In this document: positions 37,860-48,887 of the stretch, in pieces
How the letters are laid out: the number at the start of each line of letters is the position of its first letter
How positions within the stretch are numbered: the stretch's first letter is position 1
NCBI GenBank assembly: GCA_025024175.1
Contig: QCXZ01000064.1
Location: 60,223,325-60,287,324, forward strand
Source of the DNA: Rhyzopertha dominica
Lineage: Eukaryota; Arthropoda; Insecta; Coleoptera; Bostrichidae
Length of the DNA: 64,000 nt
Direction: 5' to 3'
Program-made: the position numbers and the translations under genes
The notes under the pieces: model-generated
What the model was told of the DNA's origin: nothing
What the model saw: only the letters and a program-made list of their open reading frames with translations
Database searches by the model: none

Positions 37860-38680
37860 AGATTCAGCACTATGCCGTCCTTTGTAAGCTGTCCAACTGA
37901 GTGCAGGTGAGAATTAAAAAGTACAGGTAGAGTGAGTACATTTTGGTCATATATTTTTGTACGGCATTCTTACCATCGATAAATCCATGAAAAATAATAA
38001 GAAAACGCGTAGTGCCGTTAAAAAGTGGTACGCCACAAATTCGGATTTTTTTTTATTTTCCGACAATTTCCAGGGTAATTTTGGTCATATTTCAATACTG
38101 CTTCTAATCCATTATTCCGCAACGCCGTACAAAAATCATGCGACAAGGGGAAATCGAGGGTTGCAATCCCCTCTCTTGTCCGTGGTGGTCCAGAGGGTTA
38201 TTTGAAAAAGAAAAGAACATTATCTAGCACTCAAAAGTACTAATGAAAATAATGCCGTCAAAAATGATTGTTCATTTGAATGTATATCAATAATTATCTT
38301 AATTTCATCGTATCCTCCCGCTTTATAAAGCTGTAAAATCATTTGATCCTGTACGGGAACTTCTTTTTAACATGATATTGTAAAATACAGTTGTTACATA
38401 GTATTGCCGTTCAAAAGAAACTGTTCTAAAAAAATTATAGAGAAATTTAAAAACTGAAATTTTGGTAAATTATTGCAAAGGTTTAAATATCGTAGATTAA
38501 TGAAATATAGCAGATTTCTACATTTTATCCCTTGTTTTAAATAGTATTAACATAAATAAATTAGGAAAAAATGATGCCGTGCATTTAAATGCAGAGCATG
38601 TCTTTTAGGCTGATGGAAATGACGCTACCATTTTAAGGGTACTTTATGGCCATCCGATACAGTACGGCATTAACATATTT
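37860..38680. repeat. Scattered GCCGT-containing degenerate repeat
   Basis: The string TGCCGT (or its reverse ACGGCA) recurs at about 37871, 37961, 38012, 38252, 38405, 38576 and 38664, several times followed by an AAAA run. Spacing of about 150-170 bp between the last direct copies suggests an eroded tandem or foldback array. Weak alone. Confidence 0.3.
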
Positions 38681-38861
38681 TTGAACAGAACAATTGATAA
38701 TACGATAAAATCACTATGACGTCTAACTGAACTGAAAGGGTGTGTATATTATATCCAAGAATTGAAACTGTCAATCCCAGTATCAACAGTTTTGTAAAAT
38801 TTTTGGTTTAATATATATTTCAAACATTATTGATACATATATAAAAAATCATCTGCTCCGT

Positions 38862-39037
38862 ATTCTGGTTTGAAGGCTTCCGTGGTTGTTGTCGATGACA
38901 TGTTGATTTCCGGGCTGGTTCCCACGTTGGTTATTAGACCTTGACTTCAGAGCTACTTCTGAGGAAGACACCGACATGATTGTCGAAACGTCAAGGTCTA
39001 ATAACCAACGTGGGAACCAGCCCGGAAAACAACATGT
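38862..39037 (+). mobile_element. Short Penelope-like (PLE) insertion with inverted arms
   Basis: Flanked by a 13-bp direct repeat TCATCTGCTCCGT (38849-38861 and 39037-39049). It contains two 51-nt inverted arms (38894-38944 and 38991-39041) that are nearly identical to the terminal sequence of the PLE at 58.8 kb (GGTCTAA.AACCAACGTGGGA and so on). Between the arms lies the hammerhead-like core. The structure fits a tiny PLE terminal insertion with its end duplicated in inverted form. Confidence 0.75.
38959..38992 (+). ncRNA. Hammerhead-ribozyme-like core in PLE terminus
   Basis: Reads CTGAGGA (the invariant CUGANGA), A, GACA (stem II), a 10-nt loop, TGTC (stem II partner), GAAA, then CGTC. 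This is the conserved order of a hammerhead. A/CG/T after GAAA leaves almost no stem III, as expected for minimal type I motifs that work best as dimers. Stem I can form from CTT next to the 5' side and AAG after CGTC, then AGA with TCT across an internal loop. Activity is untested. Confidence 0.6.
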
Positions 39038-39429
39038 CATCTGCTCCGTTTTTCGTGCCGGTGACTGTAGTAAGTGATTGAATGATTTATATAGATCAGA
39101 AACTTTAATAGCACTTGGATGTAATGTTTTTAGTTAGGTCAAGTTATAGAATGTTCGATATCTTGCAAAATGTTGTGCACGAGATTGTATAATTCATAAA
39201 TTTGTAAAATAGTATCTGAAAAGTAACAATAATCTTAAACGTAATACTCGTAAGTGTTTTGTTAAAGTCTATATCTAAAGGTGTTTCAGTGGTGATACTT
39301 ATGACCATTACTGATGTCAAATGGTTTCAATTTGGTAGCAGGATGTACTGAATTATTATATCCAATTATAGCATATGTAATTTTCGTTAGAATACTGTCT
39401 TTGTAGGTCTCTGAAGCATTTAATAAACG

Positions 39430-39858
39430 AATGTGTCCTGGTACAGTACTGTGTAATCTAATAACTTGTTCATCAGAGTCAAGTTATGATGGATGTGGTA
39501 ACATAGTCGAATGAGCTTGCCAAGTTTATGTAGAAAAATATCCAATCGGCCAAGATTGTTGAAGAAATGCATTAAATTTGGATCAACAACAAGAACTAAA
39601 ACCGTGCCAGACGATGTAGATACAGAAATAACAGTTATAACATGCTTCAATGAACGTCCATCTAACTCCTTGCAAGACGCAGAAAAAGATTTAGATGTAT
39701 CTAAAACAAGCATTCACAGAACTCTGCAGAAGAACAAATGGTACGATTGTAAGCTACAACCGGTTCAACAACAGTTAAGAGGAACAGTTAGAAAAAACCA
39801 CCGAATTTTGCGAGTAGTTTTTACTAAAATCGCAATATGCTCCAAGCACCAAAATTAA
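39430..39858 (+). pseudogene. ITm transposase N-terminal (HTH) remnant
   Basis: The open frame 39511-39858 includes RPRLLKKCIKFGSTTRTKT and then NSLQDAEKDLDVSKTSIHRTLQKNKWY, the second helix-turn-helix of insect Tc1/mariner-superfamily transposases (s.R.lA..lgvS.sSVhriLkk.k.yPyk.q). No catalytic domain follows. A truncated, old copy; which family is uncertain. Confidence 0.6.
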
Positions 39859-40009
39859 GCATTTTTACTGGAGTACTGCCGAGCTCTGTATATTTTCCGC
39901 GTAAATTTTGAAAAAGCATAAGCAGTACTGCCTCACATTTCGCTCGCCGATGAGAACAACACTCAAATTCACCCTGCAGCCACAGGCCACTGTGATTGTT
40001 CGAACGAAT

Positions 40010-40560
40010 AAAGCACCGGCTATTAATAACGACCTTTTGCCGATTACCGGGGGGCGTAACCACTCCGATCACTGGAGTTAGCGCACGGCGGAAAATACGA
40101 CTGCGTAAATCATGCGGGCGCGATATTCGAAATCGACNGCGCTATTTATGGGACCTGGATGCCATTTCGGCAACGATACGCACAACGTTTTTCGGCCGAG
40201 GGGGTGTAACCCGCCCATTCGTCATGTACGCGCGGTTTTCTCACCTGCGAGGCATCGATTTATTCGGCGGAATCGCGCCGAGTAGTTCTCGGTCCGTAAA
40301 ACGCGAAAGGGGATGAGCGGAGCGGGGTTTTATGCGTTTTCGGACGGGCAAAAACGTAAGGGTTGCCGACGTCGGTGCTTCATAAATTTCGGACGCACGG
40401 GGATTATCTGTGATCGATGCGCGTAAAACGGAACGGGGATGTTTACGTGTGCGTGGGCAAATGGGACTTTAATTTGGAGGAAAATGAATATTTTGCTAAA
40501 TCTGGGGGTGAATTTTCGTCAGCGCAAACGGTGATGACGTCGTGGGCGTTGAATTCGTTC
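40010..40560. other. CpG-dense patch within the intron
   Basis: Strikingly rich in CG dinucleotides compared with the AT-rich surroundings (for example GCGGGCGCGATATTCG and CGGCGGAATCGCGCCGAG). No consistent codon structure; the open frame 39996-40316 has no recognisable domain. One N at 40138. Could be an alternative promoter or a conserved intronic element. Function not known. Confidence 0.35.
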
Positions 40561-42029
40561 CTTGGAAGCGCATTTTGAATGAGAGAACCTTCCACATTTA
40601 GGGCTTGCTGGTATAAAGATGTATACCATAAACGCATGTCGAAACAGTTTTCGTAATCATTACTTAACTTTATTTCTTCTTAGGAACAATAGTTGTAGAA
40701 ATGTTGTGTGCCGAAACGGCGACTTCCGCCTTTTTATTTTTGTGGTTTGAAATATAGGTTTGGTCTGGGTTTTACGAAGGAATGATACATACTACAATGG
40801 TTGACATTTGACTGAATATTTTCAGATTTAGTTGTCTTCCTTCTCCATTTGGCTCTAAATATTTTTGACTAGCTAAAGCCGAGTTTTAATTAGACTGAAA
40901 ATATATCCTAAAACATGGCCGAAAAGCTCACACTCAACCGTGTACTCCATTCAGGTATTTTGACTGATATAACATAAGGTTGCGATATGGTAACAATTAT
41001 TGTTTATATAAACAACGTCAAACAAGGCATTGTTATTCTATAATTACAAGTTTAATTAACTACCATTGATTGCTGTCCAGCTTACAGTACTATAATATTG
41101 AAAGACCAAGTGCTTCTAGGCTAGTGGGAAAATCGATAGGAATTACAGGTTTCAAACAGTATCGAATGGTACCGTACACGTACCGAAAACAACGCACCCA
41201 AGCCTAGCAATACCCACAGTCTAAACGACGTTGGGTAATACCTACCTTAGCGTTTTTCTGTGGACAAGATGTTTTCGTTCCCAAATAACAGAACAAAATG
41301 CACAAAAGAAAGTCCGCTATTAAGTATAAAACCTTCTGAAAATGCAGTTTAAAATCTCTGGTTTTAGATCAGTGGTTCTTAACCTCTTAGTGATGCAGGA
41401 TTACATTTTTATCTCGTCATTTAGCATTAATTGTTTGGAGGCAATGTACGCTGTATAAAGTTCTATAAAAAACACGATGATAATTATTTGAAATCAAGGG
41501 TATTATCTATAATATTATTTGTGGAAATTTTACGTTAATCATAATATCTTAAAGCGATATTTGTGACTGCATACCATTTATCATCTACTGAATCCTAGAC
41601 ATGGTGGTACCTAAACCAAACGAGTGTCGTCACTGACGTACAAACACATAAAGCAATGTCTCGAATTTTAGGGTTACTTTTTATTTTGGCTTCAAAATTT
41701 TTTTAACATCAAGTACATCAGAAATTTTGACAATGAAATGAATGCAAATTAGCTTCTAAATATCCGCTTTTTCAAATGTTTTTCTGCAATTGAAGACAAG
41801 TAATTGACAACATTGTGAAGCATCGGTAGATTGGCATTGGATAGTACAATATCGCGATTTTCTTTTGAGCTTCCTGCCCTTAAAGCTCTTTGGCAGCTTT
41901 AAGCGTAAAGTGCTTTAACAGAATTTTGCTGATGGTGTACTTTTTTTTGGATCTGACAATAATTTAAAAATTGTAAGAGATGCAATAACAATAGTGTTTA
42001 TTTTTCCAACAGATATAACGTCTATGGTG
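40561..42029. other. Intronic stretch, no gene recognised
   Basis: AT-rich with no recognisable coding, RNA or repeat feature. Confidence 0.4.
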
Positions 42030-43370
42030 GAAACAAAATTACAAAGATATGTGCGGGTCACAAGCAAACAAAATTTACGGAATACGTTTTCTATAAGACA
42101 TAAGGTTCCAATCTTGATCTAACTATTGCATAAAACAGTAGTTTAATACAATATGGATCCTTAATATCTTTGGTATTTCTAATAAGAAAACGCAATGTTT
42201 TTAAAGCAGAATTAGTAACTTTAAATACATATGGAGCAAATGTAAGTTTTGAGTCAACAAATTCGCTACAGCGACCAACAACGGTACCATTAGTATTATA
42301 GTAAACATGTACATTTTCTAAAAAAGGTCATCACACGGCATTAATCTATATTTGAAGACAGTTGATTTCTCTGACACCATGCTGTTAAGTTTTCAATGTG
42401 ATTTTGTATGTCCACGCAATCAGAATTTGTATCAATAACGTGTGCAATTTTAAGTCATCTGCAAATATAAATTTGCGGGTCTTAATTCAAGTGGCAACAT
42501 CGTTAAAATATATCATAATTAATAATGGACCTAAGTTCGAGCCCTTTGTAACACCACTTTCAACATAAAAGCTAGAACAGGTGTAGTCACTGCATTCAAC
42601 ATACTGAGTTCTACCATTCATAATAGCTTTAGATAAGTGTAGCAAGTTATCGCATAAGCCGAAAGACCTTAGATGCATAAGAAAAATGCAGTTATTAACC
42701 TTTAGAAAACGCTTTAGATAAATCGGTGTAAATACCATCCACCTGCAAACAATTGTCAAGCGCTTTAGGAACAAACTTTCACAGATATCCACATTGGCCT
42801 CAGAATGGCTACAAGCTTTTTCACAGAATTCACAGCATTGATCATAGTTATGATTGTCACTATCACCAAAAACACTAGCGAATTGCCCAGCAAAAGCATT
42901 CACAATTTGTTGCGGTGACGTCAGCACTGCTTCACTGTAATCCATTTTTCCTGGAATCAAAGTAGATTTTTTTTATTATTCATAAATGACCAAAAATTCT
43001 TCGGATCTTGTCGGATGGAATGTTCAGCATTATTAATAAATTTAGATTATACATTTGTCACTTCATATTTAATAACGTTCCTTAATTTCTTTAAACTGTC
43101 AAGGTGATATTGCGCTTTCGTCTTTCTGTAATAGTTCCAATGTTTTCTTTTCTTTTTAATAAAATTGATAATTCTAATTGTATACCACATAGGATAATTA
43201 GAATGATTTGCAATCGACCGTTTCTGAGGTACATNCAGTCTAAGCCGTATAAGACGGAATANAAATGATCACAGGCTAATTCCACAGTATTAACATTTTG
43301 AAGGACCGACCAGTCAATCTGTAAAACGGAATTATAAAAGTCGGTCGGTTCGCTTATGCAATGCAATTAA
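42030..43370 (-). pseudogene. LINE ORF2 remnant (linker plus RT)
   Basis: Minus-strand reading with frameshifts: KKRKHWNYYRKTKAQYHLDS (about 43095-43160), RQDPKNFWSFMNNKK (about 42970-43015), TDLSKAF-like and LRSFGLCDNLLHL (about 42640-42690), RTQYVE, GVTKGSNLGPLLIMIYFNDV (motif B, about 42495-42560), then FADDLKIAHVIDTNSD (motif C, about 42425-42475), and CSEFVDSKLTFAPYVFKV with RFLIRNTKDI at 42150-42280. Similar in style to the LINE at 4820-6350 (note GSNLGPLLF...FNDV). Broken by several frameshifts. No end tail was located. Confidence 0.75.
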
Positions 43371-44258
43371 ATAATTCGAAATATGGAAGAAGAAGACTGC
43401 GATAATGAATGCAACCATTTTTGGTTCCCATTTTAAAATGGAAATGTGTTTTAACTGTAAATAAAATTCGCGGATCACGGTGGCTAGTTGTCCTGGAACA
43501 GTTCATAAACAGTTTAATGTTTGATTTTTTTTGCGCAAATATTTGAAAATTCACTTGAAATATTAGAAGAAATAAACTAAAAAGAAATGGCAGAAGTAAT
43601 TAGAAGATTTTCATAGACGATACTGTTTTAAGAAAGACAATTTAATCACTTTCGCGAATATAAAATGACGTTTAGGAAGACTCGTAAAAATCCTCACCAC
43701 GACCAAAACGCCGCAACTGCAACAGATTACGTGGTTCGCCCATCCCGACTCTAGATTAACAACATGTCCGCCAGTAAACCGAATTACCGCTTAAAAATGC
43801 GGTTCTCGCCGCAGCGGTGGCAATTCCCGACCAAGTAAAGTATCCTTGACGTCGTGCCGGACCTGTAAGTCAAGCAAATTTACTGCAGCAATATAAGACG
43901 ATATAAGTTATCCGTGCTGGTGTAAATTTATGCCCGCACCCTTGTGGGAAATGAGTTAGGTGGTTGAAATGGGGTTGGGGAAACACCGAGGTCTAACAAA
44001 TGATTAGATTTATCGCTAGGGCAAGTACAACTATGTAACCGGAGTCGACCTGTGGTATATATCGAAATCGTGGATGTTGAGGTAGGTTCTTGCGTGTAAT
44101 AAATTATCTTGAAATGTAACTTTACAAACAATATGGAAATCTTTAGAATTCACTCGAGTGCAGATGAATTTGCGCTGTGAAATTTTTAGTCATATGGGGA
44201 AAGGCTATTTTATCAGCTCTAATTTACTGAGCGCCATCTTTTAGTATCTTTTATGTAT
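43371..44258. other. Intronic stretch with a CpG-richer patch
   Basis: 43660-43870 is CpG-richer than its surroundings and unique-looking. No supported coding region. No repeat ends. Confidence 0.4.

Positions 44259-44296
<38 letters not shown>
44259..44296. repeat. (TAA)n tract at a LINE 3' end
   Basis: About 12 TAA units next to sequence (TGTCCAACGG and GGACAATTATTCC) resembling the 3' UTR of the minus-strand LINE at 4850. Probable LINE tail; only the 3' UTR fragment (44297-44480) remains. Confidence 0.7.
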
Positions 44297-44299
<3 letters not shown>

Positions 44300-44482
44300 C
44301 TTGATTGTCCAACGGTATACACCAATTACAGGACAATTATTCCAGACGAACAGACAATATAAAATTACCCTACAAAGCCAACTCCGCTCAACAACTGTCT
44401 ACGTGATACAAAATTAATATCGCCAGAGTTTCCATAACAGAAAAATTGTTGCACATGAGATTCACGGGAGGCCTCGTCATAA

Positions 44483-45021
44483 TATAATAATAATAATATA
44501 TCCTTTATTGCTTTTACTATACAAAAATAGGAAACAAAGGGCGTAGTTCAGATGGACACAAAGCTGTGTCCCCTGCTCTTCCACTCAACCACCTCGAAAT
44601 AATAATCAGAATAATCTAGTTGAATATGACTACATAATAAGCATAGAAAATTAATAACTACATAAATCAAGAACGAATTTGTACCACAATTCCCAGAACA
44701 ATTGCCCAAAACAATTATTTAACAGATGAATAGATGTCAGAGACACCCCTCCCCCACGGTACCAAAATTAATTATTGAAAAACTCCCGCAGATGTCTTTT
44801 AAATTTCTCAGGTTCAAGAGTTTTTAAGTTATTAGGAAGAGAATTGTAAACTTTACAAATTTGCACGAAAACGATCTCTCAAACAACGATGAGTTATGAA
44901 ATGGGGGACTCAGCTTACCCCTGAACCTGACGTTAATGTTATGAACGTTATTTTATTATAAAGGTAAGGTGGAGTAAGAAGAATGTTCAACCAGCCAGCA
45001 TCCACTAGCTTATGCGATATA
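44483..45021 (-). pseudogene. LINE 3' end (C-terminus and 3' UTR), interrupted by mariner copy 2
   Basis: A second LINE tail, ATAATAATAATA at about 44485, is followed inward on the minus strand by a 3' UTR and a C-terminal coding run, VYNSLPNNLKTLEPEKFKRH (about 44790-44850), typical for the last part of LINE ORF2 proteins. Mariner copy 2 then starts at 45022. Sequence on the other side of mariner (46355 on) may continue the same LINE, but that is not certain. Confidence 0.6.
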
Positions 45022-46352
45022 CGAGGCATGCTTTTTAAGTAAGTACCGTTTTGCGATTCCGCCGCCGCAGTGCTACGGTCGGCATTCCGCGGATGCGCGC
45101 TGGTTACCTACATCTCTTGTCTACGCACTGACGCCATTACAGTTTGATTCTTCATTGTATACGTTGTTTACTGAGTGTTTAAGATGCCTCCGACAATCGG
45201 GAGTCCCGCCGATTGTGAAGTACGGGCTGTTATACGATATTTTAGTGCTAAAGGCGTAAAACTGATCGATATTCATCGTGAGATCTGTGAAGTTTACGGA
45301 CAAAACATTATGAGTGATGGAATGGTAAGGAAATGGGTGAGAGCATTTAAAGATGGCCGCACAAATGTGCATGATGAAGAACGGAGTGGGCGTCCTTCGG
45401 TCGTTAATGAAGAGTTGGTGCAGAAAGTGAACGTAAAGGTGAGAGAAAACAGACGCTTTACAATTTCATCATTGTGCGACTGCTTTCCTCAATATTCTCG
45501 TAGTGTTTTGTATCCCATTGTGACCGAGAACTTGAATTACCGGAAATTGTGTTCACGTTGGGTTTCGAAAATGTTGACGGATTTGCACAAAATTCAACGT
45601 TTAGGCAGTGCATTGACTTTCCTTGAGCGGTACCACAATGAAGGTGAAGATTTTTTAGACCAAATTGTTACTGGTGACGAAACATGGGTGGCCTACGTCA
45701 CACCAAAATCGAAACAACAATCCATGGAATGGCGACATTCATCATCACCCAAAAAAGTGAAGTTTAAGCAAACAATTTCTGCCCGGAAAATCATGTGCAC
45801 TGTTTTTTGGGACAGAAAAGGAGTATTGCTAGTGGAGTTTCTGCCTCGTAATGAGACAATCAATACAGGGTCTTATTGTAAGACATTGAACAATCTGCGT
45901 CGTGCAATCCAGAACAAAAGACGTGGCAAGTTGAGTAAGGGTATCGTTTTGCTGCATGACAATGCCCGTCCACATGTGGCTAATCGGACCAAAGATCTCA
46001 TCAAATCTTTTAAATGGGAAACTCTAGATCATCCTCCATACAGCCCTGATCTGGCGCCCAGCGACTACCATTTGTTCCTGCACTTGAAGAAACACCTGGG
46101 TGGTCAGCGTCTTCAAGACGATAACGAAGTCGAAACATTTGTGATACAGTGGTTAACAAGTCAAGCGGCAGAATTTTATGAGGAGGGTATTCAAAAACTG
46201 GTGCCACGTTATGACAAGTGCCTCAATATTCACGGAAATTATGTAGAAAAGTAGATTAAGGTACAGGCTTTCATGTAAGGTAAAATTATTGCGATATCTT
46301 TGCACGTCTTTTTTTAATTCCAAAACGGTACTTACTTAAAAAACATGCCTCG
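45022..46352 (+). mobile_element. mariner (DD34D) copy 2, intact, 1331 bp
   Basis: Complete element: TIR at 45022-45053 (one mismatch, CATGCTTTTTAAG, against the right TIR 46321-46352), TA on both sides (45020-45021, 46353-46354), and an uninterrupted transposase gene. It is the least damaged of three copies and probably the youngest. Confidence 0.96.
45184..46254 (+). CDS. mariner transposase, 356 codons, intact
   Basis: Encodes a DDE/D transposase that excises and reinserts the element at TA sites. The ATG at 45184 is chosen over an in-frame GTG nine bases upstream; stop at 46252-46254. N-terminal HTH DNA-binding region (about 1-110), SRWVSKML block at about 125-131 (the WVPHxL block of mariners, here with Pro to Ser), VTGDETWVAY with catalytic Asp165, LLHDNARPH with Asp259, PYSPDLAPSDYHLF with Asp294; 34 residues between the last two, hence DD34D. 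C-terminus NIHGNYVEK. Normal mariner length. Two substitutions against the other copies (WVP to WVS, and VLYR to VLYP) may reduce activity. Confidence 0.95.
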   Translation: MPPTIGSPADCEVRAVIRYFSAKGVKLIDIHREICEVYGQNIMSDGMVRKWVRAFKDGRTNVHDEERSGRPSVVNEELVQKVNVKVRENRRFTISSLCDCFPQYSRSVLYPIVTENLNYRKLCSRWVSKMLTDLHKIQRLGSALTFLERYHNEGEDFLDQIVTGDETWVAYVTPKSKQQSMEWRHSSSPKKVKFKQTISARKIMCTVFWDRKGVLLVEFLPRNETINTGSYCKTLNNLRRAIQNKRRGKLSKGIVLLHDNARPHVANRTKDLIKSFKWETLDHPPYSPDLAPSDYHLFLHLKKHLGGQRLQDDNEVETFVIQWLTSQAAEFYEEGIQKLVPRYDKCLNIHGNYVEK

Positions 46353-46354
46353 TA

Positions 46355-47359
46355 TATAGGGTTTGATAGCATTCTCCAACCGTCAAGTTAAGTTACTCTG
46401 AATAACAACTGCAGGAAAAGATTGTCGAACTATTTAATATCTATGGAAAGAACTTGTTTCTTGACGATTCTGTTTATGGGCTGCTAATATACGCCATCTG
46501 CAATCTACAGTCTAGGTATGTTTACAAGCAAAACGAATTTGGTTTAACTACTTTATCTATATTCTGTAGAAATTTAAATTCAAGATATTTTTGTGGTGTT
46601 GTGTCCAAAAGGAAATTACATTTTCCACTATGTGTCTCGCATCCACCATAAACACCATTTTGTGTTCCAATCGACCTGCACCCAGCTTTATAACACTTCA
46701 CTTCCTCTCGTGATTTGTAGGAAATTGAGAATTAACTTTGCCATAAATTACCCGCTAACTGCCACGTTGCACTCTCTAATAACCTAATGCAGCCGACGTT
46801 AATGCAAAGACCCCCCCTCCCTCTCGAAATCAGGCGGGATTCAGTTTTAAATTGAAAAAGTTCCACGGCGTTATTAAGTTTTATTCATTGCAGTCTCATC
46901 ATTTATGCAGGACGCTGTCTGATATTTATTGCCACTCTATTGATTCAAAAACGGATTCCGTACAGTTAATTTACCTACGTCGCACGACGAGATTTGTTGA
47001 ACCGTTTTTGTATCACGGGATGTGAGGAAAATACGGGGATCGAGCAAGCTGAAACAACAAATCCGGAAGGGAAACCCGGACGGGAGTGCTTTTTCAGAGA
47101 TAATAGAAAAAACGATGGGATAATAATGTAGGGGCCGGGATAGACATTTGTAATGTCAAATATATTCGAAAATGTTATCTCAAATGACATTGGTCTTCAG
47201 AGAAATAATAGCGAGTGACTAGATTTTGTAAAAAGTTTAACTTGATTGAAACAGTATAAAATCCATTTTAACGTTCTCGTTCCATTTTAAGCGAATTCAG
47301 CTGTGATTCCAAAATACTTTTTCTTGTGTTATCTATAGTATACAATGTTAGGTAAGCAT
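46355..47359. other. Intronic stretch, no gene recognised
   Basis: 46780-47130 is GC-richer with a run of C (46811-46821). No coding support. Confidence 0.4.
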
Positions 47360-48300
47360 CTAATTGTATTTGAGAATGGCAAGCAATGCGAGTAAAGTGA
47401 CCAGATCCCTTTTCAGTGATAAGATAAATCGGATAACATGCCCATCACAATAAAGGAAGTTGTGTTCACCTTGGTTACGAGATATATTATGAAGAAACGA
47501 ATCGTAGTTTACCATTTCTAGATACTCTGGTTCTAAGGAACAACGAGAATAAATTGGAGTTTGATGGGTATAGGAAGACGACTAACACAAATCGGTTTAT
47601 AATTAGTGAATCACAACATTGTTTTAAACATAAAAATGTCAGCCTTAGGTTTTTTGGTAAACAGATGTGTAAAATTCTCTTTGACTCCTGTTAGATATGA
47701 AATAGACCTAGACTTATTAAGAATATTGCAATTTATAATGGTTATCATCAAAATATTGTTGGCAGTATAATTAGGAAATTTAAACTGAACGAACTTAGGT
47801 TTCTGTTTTGTCTCAGACTAATAGCAATAAACACTTTATCAAAAAATTCAAAATTCTATATGAGCCCCAGCTAGTTAGAGCGCTAGGTCCGATTTTTAAA
47901 GCAGTACATTCACGTGGCTTATTCAACCAACAATATTATTAGTAAATTGCTCGGCAGTACAAAAGACATAGTAGATCACTTGGAAAAGAGTGCGTACAGT
48001 TTATAAGATAAATTGTAGTGATTTTAATAAGCCATATGTTGGTCAAACTATCTGCAAAATTCAGACTAAATTCAAACACATAACTCACTTTAGAATGAAC
48101 CGTTGCGAAAAATCTATATCCACCATATTGTTTGACCTCTGTTAACTTCATTCGCTAGATTCGTCAGTCAGGCGTGATGTCGTTAAGTATATATTGAGTA
48201 GACTTCGGCGAGGATCCAACCGACTTTACTGAGAAGTGTTTTACATTTTTAACTTAGGTTGTCACTGAGGATGACAGCTTAGTTGTCGAAATACATATTT
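47360..48300 (+). pseudogene. Penelope-like element remnant (RT end and GIY-YIG)
   Basis: The + strand reads RSLPFLDTLVLRNNENKLEF and DGYRKTTNTNRF (about 47505-47600), the C-terminal RT region of Penelope-like elements (inFLDl.i.r.......iyRKpT.T...), then about 48030-48060 PYVGQTICKI of the GIY-YIG endonuclease, with stops between. The family's conserved HTE or H(D/E)H after the motif is degraded. It ends next to a hammerhead-like motif at 48265, consistent with a PLE terminus. Confidence 0.7.
48265..48294 (+). ncRNA. Degraded hammerhead-like motif at a PLE end
   Basis: CTGAGGA, T, GACA (stem II), GCTTAGT loop, TGTC, GAAA, TAC: the CUGANGA and GAAA blocks and a 4-bp stem II are intact, but the cleavage segment is TAC instead of CGTC, and stem I pairing is weak. 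Its position just after the GIY-YIG remnant at 48030-48130 supports a PLE origin. Confidence 0.4.
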
Positions 48301-48887
48301 AGCTTTCAGTATCTTTAGTTGTGGTAAGGTGTATATTTAGTTTATTATATATTACAGCAACAGTCTCCAAATCAGTTTTGTTAGGCACAAGAAAATCATA
48401 AAGAAGAACATTTTTTTTAATTCAATAATAATGAATCTGATATTGATGAAACATATGCAGTCGATTTAGAAGTTACACTATTTTCAGCATTGTCACTTCT
48501 AGCAATTATTCCATTTTTCGAAGCAATATTGTCTTCCATTTATTTATTATTTACTTTTTTATATACAGAAGCACAAACAGGACGAACATAGAACAGTGGT
48601 TACAATATATTCAATAATGAAATTAACATAGTATATAATAAACCACGCCGCAAAACAGAAGCCATTAACACGTAATTTATAATTATAACATTATATAAGA
48701 AATATACTATAAAGGTACGAAAGGAAAACGGAAGAATTTATTGGTGAAGCACTTTAAAACTTTTTCTCCGAAATGAATATACAGAATTACTAAGTATATC
48801 AGCTTCAAGTGATGGATTAGTTAGCCTACTTAATGAACCCTATTCAGTAAGCTACTGTATTATAGTATACTATAATCAAATTCTATA
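48301..48887. other. Intronic stretch, no gene recognised
   Basis: AT-rich. No recognisable coding or repeat content. Confidence 0.35.
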
